DNA of 45,034 bases, taken from Desulfobacteraceae bacterium CG2_30_51_40. GTDB taxonomy: Bacteria; Desulfobacterota; DSM-4660; Desulfatiglandales; Desulfatiglandaceae. Below, piece by piece: positions 16,970 to 26,829 of the stretch. The DNA is taken from NCBI GenBank assembly GCA_001874005.1, contig MNYJ01000123.1, positions 1 through 45,034 on the forward strand, given 5' to 3'. The translations under genes and the position numbers were made by a program. Each line of letters starts with the position of its first letter. Position 1 is the stretch's first letter. The notes beneath the pieces are model-generated. The model had not been told where the DNA came from. It saw only the letters and a list, made by a program, of their open reading frames with translations, and did not search any database.

Positions 16970-18256
16970 CTACTTCTCCCTTGCCACTGCCCTGTAGCCT
17001 ATATCTTTTCTGTAATATGCGTCCTCCCACTTTATGCCTCGGGCAAGGGCGTATGCGTTTTCCTTTGCCGTGCCTACCGAGGTTCCGAGGGCGGTAACGC
17101 ACAAGACCCTTCCCCCGCTGGTCAATACCTTTTTACCCTCAAGCCTTGTTCCGGCGTGAAAGACCTTGGCATCAGGCAAATCTTTCTCAGGAAGACCGTA
17201 AATGGGATAACCCTTCTTGTAGCTACCGGGATACCCTCCGGCCGCCATTACAACTCCGAGGGCCGGCCTTGGATCCCATAGGACCTCCACACCTGAGAGG
17301 TTCCCGGAAACGGCGGCAAGACACATCTCTACAATATCCGATTTAAGGCGCATAAGGATTGGCTGTGTTTCAGGATCTCCCAGCCGGCAGTTGAATTCAA
17401 GCACCTTGACTGAGCCCTCCTGTGTGATCATAAGCCCGGCATAAAGAAATCCCTTGTAATTGATTCCTTCTAGTGCCATTCCTGCGATTGTGGGCTCAAT
17501 TATATCCTTCATTATTCTGTCATGCATGGCGCGATCAATAACCGGGGCAGGCGAATATGCGCCCATTCCTCCCGTGTTGGGTCCTCTGTCCCCGTCGTCC
17601 CTTGCCTTGTGATCCTGAGAGGTGGCAAGAGGAACGATATGAAGACCGTCCGTCATGACTATAAAACTAGCCTCCTCTCCCACAAGGCAGTCTTCAACGA
17701 TGATCTTTTTCCCCGCATCTCCGAACGAACGGCGGATCAGCATGGAATCAACCGCATCAAATGCCTCCTCAACCGTTTCGGCGACGAGAACCCCCTTTCC
17801 TGCCGCAAGGCCGTCAGCCTTCACCACCAGGGGTGCCCCTTTGGAGACTACATATTCCTTTGCCTCTCTCGGATCGGTAAAGCATCTGAAGGAGGCTGTG
17901 TCAATCCTGTGCCTCATCAGGAATTCCTTGGCAAACACCTTTGATCCCTCAAGTTGGGCTGCAAGGCGGCCGGGACCGAAGCAAGGAATGTGCTCGGCCG
18001 ACAAAAGATCCGATAAGCCTGCCGTAAGCGGGGCCTCAGGCCCTATGATAACAAGGTCCGGTCTCTCCCTTAAGGCAAATGAAAGAAGTGAGTCGCTATC
18101 GTCGGCCGCGATTGCAACATTTTCAGCTTTGGGTTCAAGCGCGGTCCCGGCATTACCCGGGCACACTATGACCTTTCCGACAAGGGGAGATCGTGACGCC
18201 TTCCATGCTATTGCGTGCTCTCTTCCTCCCCCTCCTACAACCATTACCTTCATCAT
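16970..18256 (-). CDS. purD: Phosphoribosylamine-glycine ligase
   Basis: Second committed step of purine synthesis: joins glycine to 5-phosphoribosylamine using ATP. About 428 residues, the usual length. It starts MMKVMVVGGGGREHAIAWK and shows the ATP-grasp features VVKADGLAAGKGV (about residues 142-154), the GD(R)GPNTGGMGAYSP loop and LEFNCRLGDPETQ. The frame opens at GTG 18262, but GGAAGGG lies 5 bp before ATG 18256. It converges with the radical SAM gene, 43 bp apart. The downstream side of the operon, if any, ends here. No purH neighbour is present, so purine genes are scattered in this genome. Confidence 0.97.
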   Translation of the reverse strand: MMKVMVVGGGGREHAIAWKASRSPLVGKVIVCPGNAGTALEPKAENVAIAADDSDSLLSFALRERPDLVIIGPEAPLTAGLSDLLSAEHIPCFGPGRLAAQLEGSKVFAKEFLMRHRIDTASFRCFTDPREAKEYVVSKGAPLVVKADGLAAGKGVLVAETVEEAFDAVDSMLIRRSFGDAGKKIIVEDCLVGEEASFIVMTDGLHIVPLATSQDHKARDDGDRGPNTGGMGAYSPAPVIDRAMHDRIMKDIIEPTIAGMALEGINYKGFLYAGLMITQEGSVKVLEFNCRLGDPETQPILMRLKSDIVEMCLAAVSGNLSGVEVLWDPRPALGVVMAAGGYPGSYKKGYPIYGLPEKDLPDAKVFHAGTRLEGKKVLTSGGRVLCVTALGTSVGTAKENAYALARGIKWEDAYYRKDIGYRAVAREK

Positions 18257-18317
18257 GGGCACCCTTCCAGAGTTTGATCAAAATGCATTACCGGCGCAAT
18301 AAACTCGAAGACATTAT

Positions 18318-19097
18318 TCATTTGGGACGGCCGAGCGAAACCCCGTTGATTTCCTTTTCAATGGAGACAAGCTCCGCGACAAAGCTTCCCACTATGACCT
18401 TACTCTTGATTCTGACGGGGATAGCGTGTCCGTCTGCCGTCACCCACACAAATAGCCTTGCTCCCGGGCTCTTTTCAAAAATCCCTCTAACATGTTTCAG
18501 ATCAGGCTCCACGAGATAGGTTTCAAAAGAACCTGCAGGGACAGAAATCATTTCTTTCCTAAGAACCTTTACGTTTCCGGTGACGCACCTCTTACCGTCC
18601 GTCACCGGCGATGAAAGTTTAATGCCTTCAGAGAGCCGCTGGAGCCTGAAGGCATAAAAGATGCTTAGGGGATCGAGTGATCCCGGCCTAATGTCTATAG
18701 GTTCACGGGCCTTCTGGCCTTCTCTATATTGCGCCTTCAGGTTTGTCCAGTCGAATGTCACCTCTGAGAGTTTTTTTCTTCTCCCGGCTTTTTCAACCCG
18801 GTAGAGAAGGCTTCCCTTGAGGCCTTTGTCCGTGAAGGAGTCAACTCTGTCCCTGACTTTGTATATCAAATCAATAAGAGGATAGGTGGAGGCCTCAGCC
18901 GAGAAATGATAGCCGCTCGATCCATCTTTGAAAGACACCTCGGCAACCTGTAAAACGGCCTTTCCGGCCGGTATTATCCCCCAGCTTACTTCGAAGAAGA
19001 GTTTTTCTCCTGCCTCAAAAGGAACAAGGCCCGAAACAGCAGCGGAAGTTCCTGCGGATACTATCAGGCAGAATACAACCTGGAACAGCCGAATCAT
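18318..19097 (-). CDS. DUF3108 domain exported protein
   Basis: A 259-residue protein with an N-terminal signal peptide (hydrophobic residues about 3-20, ending SAGTSAA). The rest matches the DUF3108 pattern: opening VPFEAGEKLFFEVSWGIIPAGKA, a central YRVEKAGRRKKLSEVTFDW strand region and a C-terminal RLFVWVTADGHAIPVRIK. DUF3108 proteins are periplasmic or outer-membrane-associated beta proteins of unknown function. It lies about 60 bp upstream of purD on the same strand and 34 bp downstream of a small exported protein, so the three may be co-transcribed. Confidence 0.85.
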   Translation of the reverse strand: MIRLFQVVFCLIVSAGTSAAVSGLVPFEAGEKLFFEVSWGIIPAGKAVLQVAEVSFKDGSSGYHFSAEASTYPLIDLIYKVRDRVDSFTDKGLKGSLLYRVEKAGRRKKLSEVTFDWTNLKAQYREGQKAREPIDIRPGSLDPLSIFYAFRLQRLSEGIKLSSPVTDGKRCVTGNVKVLRKEMISVPAGSFETYLVEPDLKHVRGIFEKSPGARLFVWVTADGHAIPVRIKSKVIVGSFVAELVSIEKEINGVSLGRPK

Positions 19098-19131
19098 GGC
19101 TCTCTGCGAGATCAGAGGCTTCTCTGCCCGC

Positions 19132-19428
19132 CTAGATGTCGCCCAGCGGCCTTGAAAAGGTATATGCAGCGGGTTCAGCTACAAGCTTTTCGAAGGCCGA
19201 ATCCGTGTTTCCCCCCAGGGCGGAAAAGGGAAGAGATACTAGAAATACCAGCGCTCCGCCGGCAATGCCAAGAATACCAAGAGGCCTGACAATCAGTGCA
19301 TCCACAACCATCTTTTCAGTGGTACGCGGCTCAACAGCACCTGTCCACTCTTCAGCATGAGACCACGCAGGCCCCATAATGAAAGAGGCCACCATTATCA
19401 GGACTGCCATCTTATATAAGGATTTCAT
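19132..19428 (-). CDS. Small exported protein with one hydrophobic segment
   Basis: A 98-residue protein with a signal peptide (MKSLYKMAVLIMVASFIMG, cleavage likely after SHA near residue 25) and a second hydrophobic stretch at about 50-67 (ILGIAGGALVFLVSLPFSAL). ATG 19428 is chosen because AAGGAGGAGA sits directly upstream; the longer frame to 19524 has no such site. The C terminus (AYTFSRPLGDI) is short and polar. It is probably an inner-membrane or periplasmic protein. No family is recognised with confidence. Confidence 0.75.
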   Translation of the reverse strand: MKSLYKMAVLIMVASFIMGPAWSHAEEWTGAVEPRTTEKMVVDALIVRPLGILGIAGGALVFLVSLPFSALGGNTDSAFEKLVAEPAAYTFSRPLGDI

Positions 19429-19603
19429 ATTCTCCTCCTTAAAAGTTCTTTTCGTTTTTCTCAAGGGATCAAAGGCTTCCCCTCTCCAGCCCGGTTCAAG
19501 TGACCCCGCCGGAAAAGCCCTCAAATGAAAAAGTGCATTATGTGTATCATTATACTAATTTAAGAATTAACTCAAGAGTGCAAACCACCCTCGGCCTTTT
19601 CCC

Positions 19604-19632
19604 TTGACTGCCCTCCGACGTAACCCTATTAT
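19604..19632 (+). promoter_or_regulatory. Sigma-70-type promoter upstream of carB
   Basis: TTGACT at 19604-19609, a 17-bp spacer, TATTAT at 19627-19632. It predicts a start near 19639 and a leader of about 440 nt that runs through both repeat elements before carB. Confidence 0.6.
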
Positions 19633-19662
19633 TACCCTCACTTAAAGAAACCGTTATTTTTT

Positions 19663-19950
19663 AGTGTTTATCCATAAATGAGATAGTTTTGTCGAGATCA
19701 AGATGGGCGATAACCTTAACCGAAGAAACACATTAATTTCGAGGATTAAAATCTGAGACCAACGCCGAAATCGGTAAAAATAGCCATTTAGTGTCCATCC
19801 GGAAATGAGATAGTTTCTTCGAGTTCAAGGCGGGCGATAATTTTAACCACAGGAATACATTGACGTATTTCGAGGATTAAAATTTGAGCCCAACGCCGAA
19901 ATCGGTGAAAATAGCCATTTCCGGATGGACACTATTTATGGATGGTCACT
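19663..19950. mobile_element. Older, decayed MITE copy interrupted by a younger one
   Basis: The left end AGTGTTTATCCATAAATG and the right end ATGGATGGTCACT match the terminal repeats of the 144-bp family with several changes. Removing the inserted copy and its 4-bp duplication leaves about 140 bp. Flanks are TTTT and ATTT, so its own target duplication is no longer exact. Confidence 0.75.
19790..19933. mobile_element. 144-bp MITE, copy A (nested)
   Basis: Perfect 18-bp terminal inverted repeats (AGTGTCCATCCGGAAATG). Flanked by ATTT at 19786-19789 and 19934-19937. It contains no open frame. The two halves are imperfect complements along almost the whole length. Confidence 0.88.
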
Positions 19951-20079
19951 ATTTAATCTATCCTTATAAGACCACTGCACATATCAAGGCTTGAAAAGCG
20001 CTCAAGTCATACCTTGAGACTGCTCGGCATTAAGCCGTTTAAAGCCTTAGGCCGGTTAAGGAAATCCAAGGAGAAAGTT

Positions 20080-23000
20080 ATGCCTCGAAGAGAAGATATT
20101 CATAAGGTTATGATAATAGGTTCAGGGCCAATAATCATAGGCCAGGCCTGTGAATTCGATTATTCCGGAACCCAGGCCTGCAAGGCGCTGAGGAAACTGG
20201 GCTATGAGATCGTACTGGTCAATTCAAATCCCGCCACCATAATGACGGACCCCGGGATGGCGGATGTGACATACATAGAGCCGCTCAATGTTCAGACCAT
20301 GGCCGAGATCATTGAAAAAGAGCGGCCAGACGCGATACTGCCGAATTTGGGCGGCCAGTCGGGTCTTAACCTCTCCTCGGAACTTGCCAAGGCCGGAGTG
20401 CTGGACAAATTCGGTGTGAAGGTAATAGGCGTCCAGGTGGATGCAATTGAAAGGGGAGAAGACAGGATCGTATTTAAGGAAACCATGGGGCGTCTGGGAA
20501 TAGATATGCCGAGAAGCGCTCCTGCATTCACTGTCGAAGAAGCGGAAAAGGTCGCAGACGAAATAGGCTACCCTGTAGTGATAAGACCTGCTTACACCAT
20601 GGGAGGTACCGGAGGTGGGCACGTCTATAATGTGGAGGAACTCCGGATTGTAGCAAGCAGGGGGCTCAGCGCGAGTCTCGTGGGGCAGATACTCATTGAA
20701 GAATCGGTTCTGGGGTGGGAGGAACTTGAACTCGAGGTGGTTCGTGACGCCAAGAACCAGATGATAACTGTCTGTTTTATTGAAAATGTTGATGCCATGG
20801 GTGTTCATACAGGTGATTCCTACTGCGTTGCGCCCATGCTGACTATAGACCCTGAACTTCAGAAGAGACTCCAGAAATATTCCTATGACATTGTCGAGGC
20901 GATCAAGGTAATCGGCGGGACAAATATACAGTTTGCTCATGATCCTGCTACCGGAAGGGTGGTGGTAATTGAGATCAATCCGCGAACGTCCAGATCCTCC
21001 GCCCTTGCTTCCAAGGCTACCGGCTTTCCAATAGCGCTTGTGTCTTCAATGCTTGCGGGGGGTCTTACCCTTGATGAAATCCCTTACTGGAGAGATGGAA
21101 CTCTGGATAAGTACATCCCATGGGGAGACTATGTGGTGGTCAAGTTCGCGAGATGGGCCTTTGAAAAGTTTCCGGGCTCCCATGACGTCCTGGGCACACA
21201 GATGCGCGCCGTGGGAGAGGCCATGAGTATAGGCAAGAACTACAAGGAGGCCTTTCAAAAGGCCATAAGGTCTCTAGAGACAGGCAGATACGGGCTTGGC
21301 TTTGCCAGGGACTTCAACAAAAAGCCGCTTGAAGATCTTATGGAACTTCTGGCTGAGGCTACAAGCGAAAGACAATTCATAATGTATGAGGCCCTGCGAA
21401 AAGGGGCCAGCGTCCAGAGCCTCCATGAAAAGACCTATATCAAGCGCTGGTTTATTGAACAGATGAAGGAGTTGGTTGAGCTTGAGGAGGAAATACTCAG
21501 ATATCGAAACGGAACTGTGCCTGACAGCCTGCTTATCAAGGCAAAGAAAGACGGATTTGCAGATAGATATATCGCGAAACTGCTCGGAGTCAAGGAAGAC
21601 GATATAAGGGCCGGAAGAACCCGGCTTGAAGTGGTTGAGGCGTGGGAGCCGGTTCCGGTAAGCGGGGTTGAAAACGCGGCATACTATTTCTCCACTTACA
21701 ATGCCCCTGATGCCGTGGGGTCAAGTGACAGGCGTAAGGTAATGGTCCTGGGGGGAGGCCCCAACAGGATAGGCCAGGGGATTGAATTTGATTATTGCTG
21801 CGTCCACGCGGCCTTCACCCTTCGTGATGAAGGCTATGAATCAATAATGGTTAACTGTAACCCTGAAACGGTCTCAACCGACTATGATACCTCCGATAAG
21901 CTCTATTTTGAACCCATAACGGTAGAGGACGTTTTCAGCATTTACGAGAAGGAGAAGCCTGAAGGGGTGATAGTTCAGTTTGGAGGTCAGACGCCGCTCA
22001 ATCTTGCCAATGACCTTGCAAGGCTCGGTGTGAGGATATTGGGAACGCAACCGGACACAATAGACCTTGCGGAGGACCGTGACCGCTTCAGAAAGATGAT
22101 GAAAAACCTTGGAATCCCCATGCCGGAATCCGGTATGGCAAGCACGCTCGAAGAGGCGATAGCAATTGCGGGGAAGATAGGCTATCCCCTTATGGTGAGG
22201 CCATCCTATGTCCTCGGAGGCCGTGCCATGGAGGTCATCCATGATGAGGAGATGCTTAGGCATTATGTGGCGGCGGCAGTGGATGTTTCGCCTGAACGGC
22301 CCATCCTCATTGACAAATTTCTTGAAAACGCCATAGAGGCTGAGGCCGATGCCATCTCAGACGGAGAGGATGCCTTTGTCCCGGCGGTCATGGAGCACAT
22401 CGAACTTGCTGGTGTCCACTCTGGTGATTCAGCCTGTGTAATACCTCCTATCAGCATCCCCGCAAAACATCTTGAAACCATCAATAACTATACAAAGAAG
22501 ATAGCTCTTGAACTTAATGTAGTTGGGCTCATCAATATCCAGTATGCCATAGCAAAGGATGTGGTCTATATCCTGGAGGCCAATCCCAGGGCGTCAAGGA
22601 CGGTGCCTCTGGTCTCAAAGGTTTGCAATATACAGATGGCGAGGGTTGCCACTCAACTCATGCTCGGCAGGAAGCTGGCCCAGCTTGATCTCAAAAAGCG
22701 AGCCATAATGCACTTCGGGGTCAAGGAGGCGGTTTTTCCCTTTAATATGTTCCCGGAAGTTGATCCGCTTCTCGGGCCTGAGATGAGGTCAACAGGCGAA
22801 GTCCTCGGGCTTGCAGACTCCTTCGGGCTTGCCTATTACAAGGCCCAGGAGGCCGCTCAGCAGACTCTTCCCTCTGAAGGAAACGTGCTCATAACGGTGG
22901 TTGAGACAGACAGGCCGGAGGTGCTTGAGGTCGCAAGGCGTTTCAGTATGCTCGGATTCAATATAAGGGCTACAAACGGCACGAGAAGATTTCTCGAGGA

Positions 23001-23283
23001 GCACGGGATACAGGCCGATTTAGTTCTAAAAATGCATGAGGGTCGTCCCAATATAGTGGACGGAATAAAGAACCATGAGATACAGCTTGTCATAAATACC
23101 CCGAGCGGAAAGAGGAGTAAGTATGACGACTCCTATATCAGAAAGGCCGCTATCAGATATAAGGTGCCCTATATTACCACCCTTGCGGCAGCCACAGCCG
23201 CGGCAAGGGGTATAGAAGCGGTGAGAAAAGGGCATGGGGCGGTCAAATCACTCCAGGCCTATCATTCCGATATAACTGCCTGA
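20080..23283 (+). CDS. carB: Carbamoyl-phosphate synthase large subunit
   Basis: Makes carbamoyl phosphate from bicarbonate, ATP and ammonia supplied by CarA; feeds both pyrimidine and arginine synthesis. It has 1067 residues, matching the family (about 1070). Two homologous ATP-grasp halves are visible: the first starts with KVMIIGSGPIIIGQACEFDY and VIRPAYTMGGTGGG, the second with KVMVLGGGPNRIGQGIEFDY and MVRPSYVLGGRAMEV. The C-terminal MGS-like allosteric domain follows (NVLITVVETDRPEVLEVARR to the end). AAGGAG at 20068-20073 fixes ATG 20080; the frame opens at 20014. carA is not adjacent. The gene ends before a cluster of REP-like repeats. Confidence 0.98.
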   Translation: MPRREDIHKVMIIGSGPIIIGQACEFDYSGTQACKALRKLGYEIVLVNSNPATIMTDPGMADVTYIEPLNVQTMAEIIEKERPDAILPNLGGQSGLNLSSELAKAGVLDKFGVKVIGVQVDAIERGEDRIVFKETMGRLGIDMPRSAPAFTVEEAEKVADEIGYPVVIRPAYTMGGTGGGHVYNVEELRIVASRGLSASLVGQILIEESVLGWEELELEVVRDAKNQMITVCFIENVDAMGVHTGDSYCVAPMLTIDPELQKRLQKYSYDIVEAIKVIGGTNIQFAHDPATGRVVVIEINPRTSRSSALASKATGFPIALVSSMLAGGLTLDEIPYWRDGTLDKYIPWGDYVVVKFARWAFEKFPGSHDVLGTQMRAVGEAMSIGKNYKEAFQKAIRSLETGRYGLGFARDFNKKPLEDLMELLAEATSERQFIMYEALRKGASVQSLHEKTYIKRWFIEQMKELVELEEEILRYRNGTVPDSLLIKAKKDGFADRYIAKLLGVKEDDIRAGRTRLEVVEAWEPVPVSGVENAAYYFSTYNAPDAVGSSDRRKVMVLGGGPNRIGQGIEFDYCCVHAAFTLRDEGYESIMVNCNPETVSTDYDTSDKLYFEPITVEDVFSIYEKEKPEGVIVQFGGQTPLNLANDLARLGVRILGTQPDTIDLAEDRDRFRKMMKNLGIPMPESGMASTLEEAIAIAGKIGYPLMVRPSYVLGGRAMEVIHDEEMLRHYVAAAVDVSPERPILIDKFLENAIEAEADAISDGEDAFVPAVMEHIELAGVHSGDSACVIPPISIPAKHLETINNYTKKIALELNVVGLINIQYAIAKDVVYILEANPRASRTVPLVSKVCNIQMARVATQLMLGRKLAQLDLKKRAIMHFGVKEAVFPFNMFPEVDPLLGPEMRSTGEVLGLADSFGLAYYKAQEAAQQTLPSEGNVLITVVETDRPEVLEVARRFSMLGFNIRATNGTRRFLEEHGIQADLVLKMHEGRPNIVDGIKNHEIQLVINTPSGKRSKYDDSYIRKAAIRYKVPYITTLAAATAAARGIEAVRKGHGAVKSLQAYHSDITA

Positions 23284-23341
23284 TGACTTTCATTTACACC
23301 TGGATTCCGGATCAAGTCCGCAATGACTTGAGGAATTTTCA

Positions 23342-23475
23342 TTCTTCGTTGCGCGCCCCCAGGGCATCAGGGTTTATATGAAGATGCCCCTTCGCTTTAC
23401 TCCTCCCCCTCGACGGGGGAGGGATGGGTGGGGGTGATTTTCATCTTTCGTTGAGCCCCTTTCAGGGCATGACCG
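23342..23475 (-). repeat. REP-like GC-rich element, copy 2, with an extra partial arm
   Basis: Bases 23373-23475 are nearly the reverse complement of 12307-12400, including the CTCGACGGGGGAGGGA palindrome. Bases 23342-23370 repeat the element's end arm once more. It lies between convergent carB and the hydrolase gene. Confidence 0.8.
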
Positions 23476-23482
23476 TTAGAGG

Positions 23483-24208
23483 CTATAGAAGATAGCTCTC
23501 CCACTGTCTCGCGGTCTCTCTTATATAGCCGGGTTCAACCTTTGTCATGATCCGGTTGTGCCCCGGCAGCAGCACCTCTACGGCCAGATCAGCCAGGCGG
23601 AAAAGGGAGTCTCTATGCTGGCGCGCGTTTGCGCCGTGGAGATCGAATCTTCCTATGGCATAATCGGCATAAACCACATCCCCCGGGATCAGAACCTTTC
23701 CGTCCCGATTATATAGACCTATGCTCCCGGCCGAATGACCGGGGATGTGTATGCATTCCCATGCCATCCCCCCAAGTGAGAGTATTTCACCCCCTTCAAG
23801 CTTTTTCTGCACGGTAAATCGAAAGGCGTCCTCCGGGATACCGTACTGGGAAGCGCACATGGCTCGGAACATCTCCATTCCGTAAACTGTCCTGTCGTCT
23901 CCGGCCTCCAGGGCTTCGGCCTCGGACCTGTGGACCCACAGCTCGACGTTCGTCATTTCAGCATAAATCTCTCTGAGGCACCCTATGTGGTCGAAGTGGG
24001 TATGGGTCATGATGATGCGTTTTATGTCGGCCTGATCAATTCCAAGCTTTTTAATGGCCTGCAGTTTGTAACTTCCTTTCCCTGCCAGACCCGCATCCAC
24101 CATAGTCAGGTCGTGGGATGAAGGATCTCCTATAATATAAGCGTGGGAATCCGGCATGAATTCGTCCTGGCCCTGGATAAAAAATATCCCATCTGAAACC
24201 TTTTTCAT
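23483..24208 (-). CDS. Metallo-beta-lactamase-fold hydrolase
   Basis: A 241-residue protein with the metal-binding motif THTHFDHIG (about residues 68-76), a downstream HIPGHSAGS histidine, GDVVYADYAIGR aspartate and a C-terminal LLPGHNR histidine: all the ligands expected for a two-metal active site. The group includes glyoxalase II-like thioesterases, lactonases and others, and the substrate cannot be read from the sequence. The start ATG has AAGGAGTAATCTC before it. It stands alone, converging with carB. Confidence 0.92.
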   Translation of the reverse strand: MKKVSDGIFFIQGQDEFMPDSHAYIIGDPSSHDLTMVDAGLAGKGSYKLQAIKKLGIDQADIKRIIMTHTHFDHIGCLREIYAEMTNVELWVHRSEAEALEAGDDRTVYGMEMFRAMCASQYGIPEDAFRFTVQKKLEGGEILSLGGMAWECIHIPGHSAGSIGLYNRDGKVLIPGDVVYADYAIGRFDLHGANARQHRDSLFRLADLAVEVLLPGHNRIMTKVEPGYIRETARQWESYLL

Positions 24209-24348
24209 GAGATTACTCCTTCATTTTTAAAAATATAGAAAGTCTATGGCAATTTAAAAAAAACACTTTAATATTGCACCGTATCAGCTCAATCATTTGG
24301 GGGATGGCTTTGCGCAGATCAGGACATGCAGACCAGGAATCAGGGTCT

Positions 24349-24406
24349 GTAGGTGCGCCTTCATGCGCAGGGTGCATGGTTCCCGTGCGGCTGAAGCCGC
24401 ACCTAC
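24349..24406. repeat. REP-type palindrome (GTAGGTGCG...CGCACCTAC)
   Basis: The 9-bp outer arms GTAGGTGCG and CGCACCTAC are inverted. Inside, GTGCGGCTGAAGCCGCAC forms a second stem. It lies in the 267-bp gap between two minus-strand genes, next to a GTTCAAAG-like word at about 24449-24473. Confidence 0.65.
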
Positions 24407-24475
24407 CCCGAGTTCTTGAGTTCATACATTGCACCGTAAAAATATTAACACTGAACCACTTAACTTTGAACCTTA

Positions 24476-25111
24476 TCAGTTCAGATTTTTTTTCATAGAA
24501 AGCGCATCCTGTCCGCGGGGATAGAATGCCGCCCTGGATTCAAAAGTTATAAAGCCCTGTGACTTGAAAAACCCGACGGCCTGAAGGTTATCAACTGCCG
24601 TGTGAAGGAGAAGCGATCTGATTCCCATGGTTTTAAGGACCTTCTCAGCCCTGCTTAAAAGTGCACTTCCAACTCCGAATCCGTGCAAGACGGGTTCAAC
24701 CGCTAGAGCAAGTATCTCAACGTCCATATCAGAGGCGGAAACGCTTGGGTTCCCTATGAGTATGAATCCTATCCGGGCGCCCTTCTTCAAAGCTACAAAG
24801 GACATGCACGCCTCTTCTACGAACCATTGGTCCAGTATCTCATCATAAGGACCGTACACGGAGAAGACCTTTTGGCTCAAGGAACGCACAAAAACCCTAT
24901 CGCCGGGACTGCCGGCCCTGAGTTTGAAGTTGATGCCGGGAGTCGGACTTCTCCGCTTCCTGGCAGGCTCAGCCGATAATAGAGCCGAATGCTGCGCCTT
25001 CCCCCTGGCGGATAATGCAAGGCGTTCAAGGCGCTTAATCTCCCCGTATTTTCCAAATCTACCCCTGTTGCTCAAGCCTCTTTCCCCTTGGCCTTTTATA
25101 ATATGAACCAT
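24476..25111 (-). CDS. GNAT-family N-acetyltransferase
   Basis: The C-terminal 145 residues form a GNAT domain: INFKLRAGSPGDRVFVRSLS, a FVALKKGARIGFILIG strand pair, the acetyl-CoA loop EPVLHGFGVGSALLSRAEKVL and LHTAVDNLQAVGFFKSQGF. The substrate is unknown. The start is uncertain. The frame stays open far upstream, through the opposite strand of mdh to 26209, but only the part from about 25111 (ATG) downward is outside mdh and reasonable. A TTG near 25078 and an ATG at 25237 are other options. The N-terminal 65 residues before the GNAT domain are basic and unrecognised. Confidence 0.75.
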   Translation of the reverse strand: MVHIIKGQGERGLSNRGRFGKYGEIKRLERLALSARGKAQHSALLSAEPARKRRSPTPGINFKLRAGSPGDRVFVRSLSQKVFSVYGPYDEILDQWFVEEACMSFVALKKGARIGFILIGNPSVSASDMDVEILALAVEPVLHGFGVGSALLSRAEKVLKTMGIRSLLLHTAVDNLQAVGFFKSQGFITFESRAAFYPRGQDALSMKKNLN

Positions 25112-25318
25112 CCGCCATTCCAAGGCCAAAATGCCGCCCCGACGGAGGCAGGCCAAATCCATGCATTCTGCGGGGAGGATGTCAAGATTCCTTGACCCGA
25201 TGAGAGCCGGGCCATATAATGCCCGTAAAAAGCCCATTATCAATATATCGGGCGACCCCAGGATACAAAACTTCTTTTCACCTTTGGCGCGGAGAAGGAA
25301 TGTCTGGGGTGATGATGA

Positions 25319-26308
<990 letters not shown>

Positions 26309-26374
26309 TACGCTGTAGCTTATCTATGCGCCCCAATGCACCTCCGTGGCCTTGTTTGCCTTCGGAGTTAGAAG

Positions 26375-26638
26375 TTGGATGAAAAGACCCTCATGGCCGG
26401 GCTTGAAGAGCTTGCTGAAAAAGCCGGGGTTGATGTGCGCTATGAAAGAATGGCGGGGGATGTGGCCTTCTATCCCGGCGGATTCTGTAAGGTCAAGGGA
26501 AAACCTGTCATTATTATAAACAGCAGGATCACAGGCAAAGAGAGGCTCCAGATACTGGCAAGGGCCTTGAAGGGGTTTGATCTCAGAGATACCTATATAA
26601 AACCGGCCGTAAGGGAATTTCTGGAGAAGCAAAATTAA
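26375..26638 (+). CDS. Small conserved-looking protein after mdh
   Basis: An 87-residue protein (MDEKTLMAGLEELAEKAGVD...) with a strand-rich middle (GGFCKVKGKPVIIINSRITG) and a C-terminal helix pair. There is no signal peptide. It starts at TTG 26375 with GGAG 7 bp upstream; that GGAG can pair with CTCC at 26342-26345. The stop codon lies 2 bp before a remnant of the MITE family. Function is unknown; I believe similar short proteins exist near metabolic genes in related genomes but cannot name the family. Confidence 0.7.
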   Translation: MDEKTLMAGLEELAEKAGVDVRYERMAGDVAFYPGGFCKVKGKPVIIINSRITGKERLQILARALKGFDLRDTYIKPAVREFLEKQN

Positions 26639-26640
26639 TT

Positions 26641-26671
26641 TCGGTGAAAATAGCCATTTACGGATGGGCAC
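26641..26671. mobile_element. MITE remnant (right end only)
   Basis: TCGGTGAAAATAGCCATTTA and the following GGATGGGCAC match the last 30 bp of the 144-bp family. The left part is missing. It stands directly before a full copy. Confidence 0.7.
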
Positions 26672-26676
26672 AAGTT

Positions 26677-26820
26677 AGTGTCCATCCGTAAATGAGATAG
26701 TTTTATCGAGTTCAAGGCGGGCGATAATTTTAACCACAGGAATACATTTAGGTATTTTGAGGATTAAAATTTGAGCCCAACGCCGAAATCGGTGAAAATA
26801 GCCATTTACGGATGGACACT
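26677..26820. mobile_element. 144-bp MITE, copy B
   Basis: Perfect 18-bp terminal repeats (AGTGTCCATCCGTAAATG). AGTT flanks it on both sides (26673-26676 and 26821-26824). It sits between the small gene after mdh and the 3' end of the AsmA-like gene. Confidence 0.9.
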
Positions 26821-26829
26821 AGTTAGGGA

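Larger units (their letters stand above)
19429..20079. other. Divergent intergenic region upstream of carB
   Basis: It holds the carB promoter (19604-19632), a decayed mobile element (19663-19950) and a full 144-bp copy nested in it (19790-19933). The remaining bases near 19960-20060 show no clear structure. No coding frame is seen. Confidence 0.7.

Noticed and set aside
20224-20940. 238-codon minus-strand frame inside carB
   Set aside because: It is a shadow of carB; composition follows carB codon positions.
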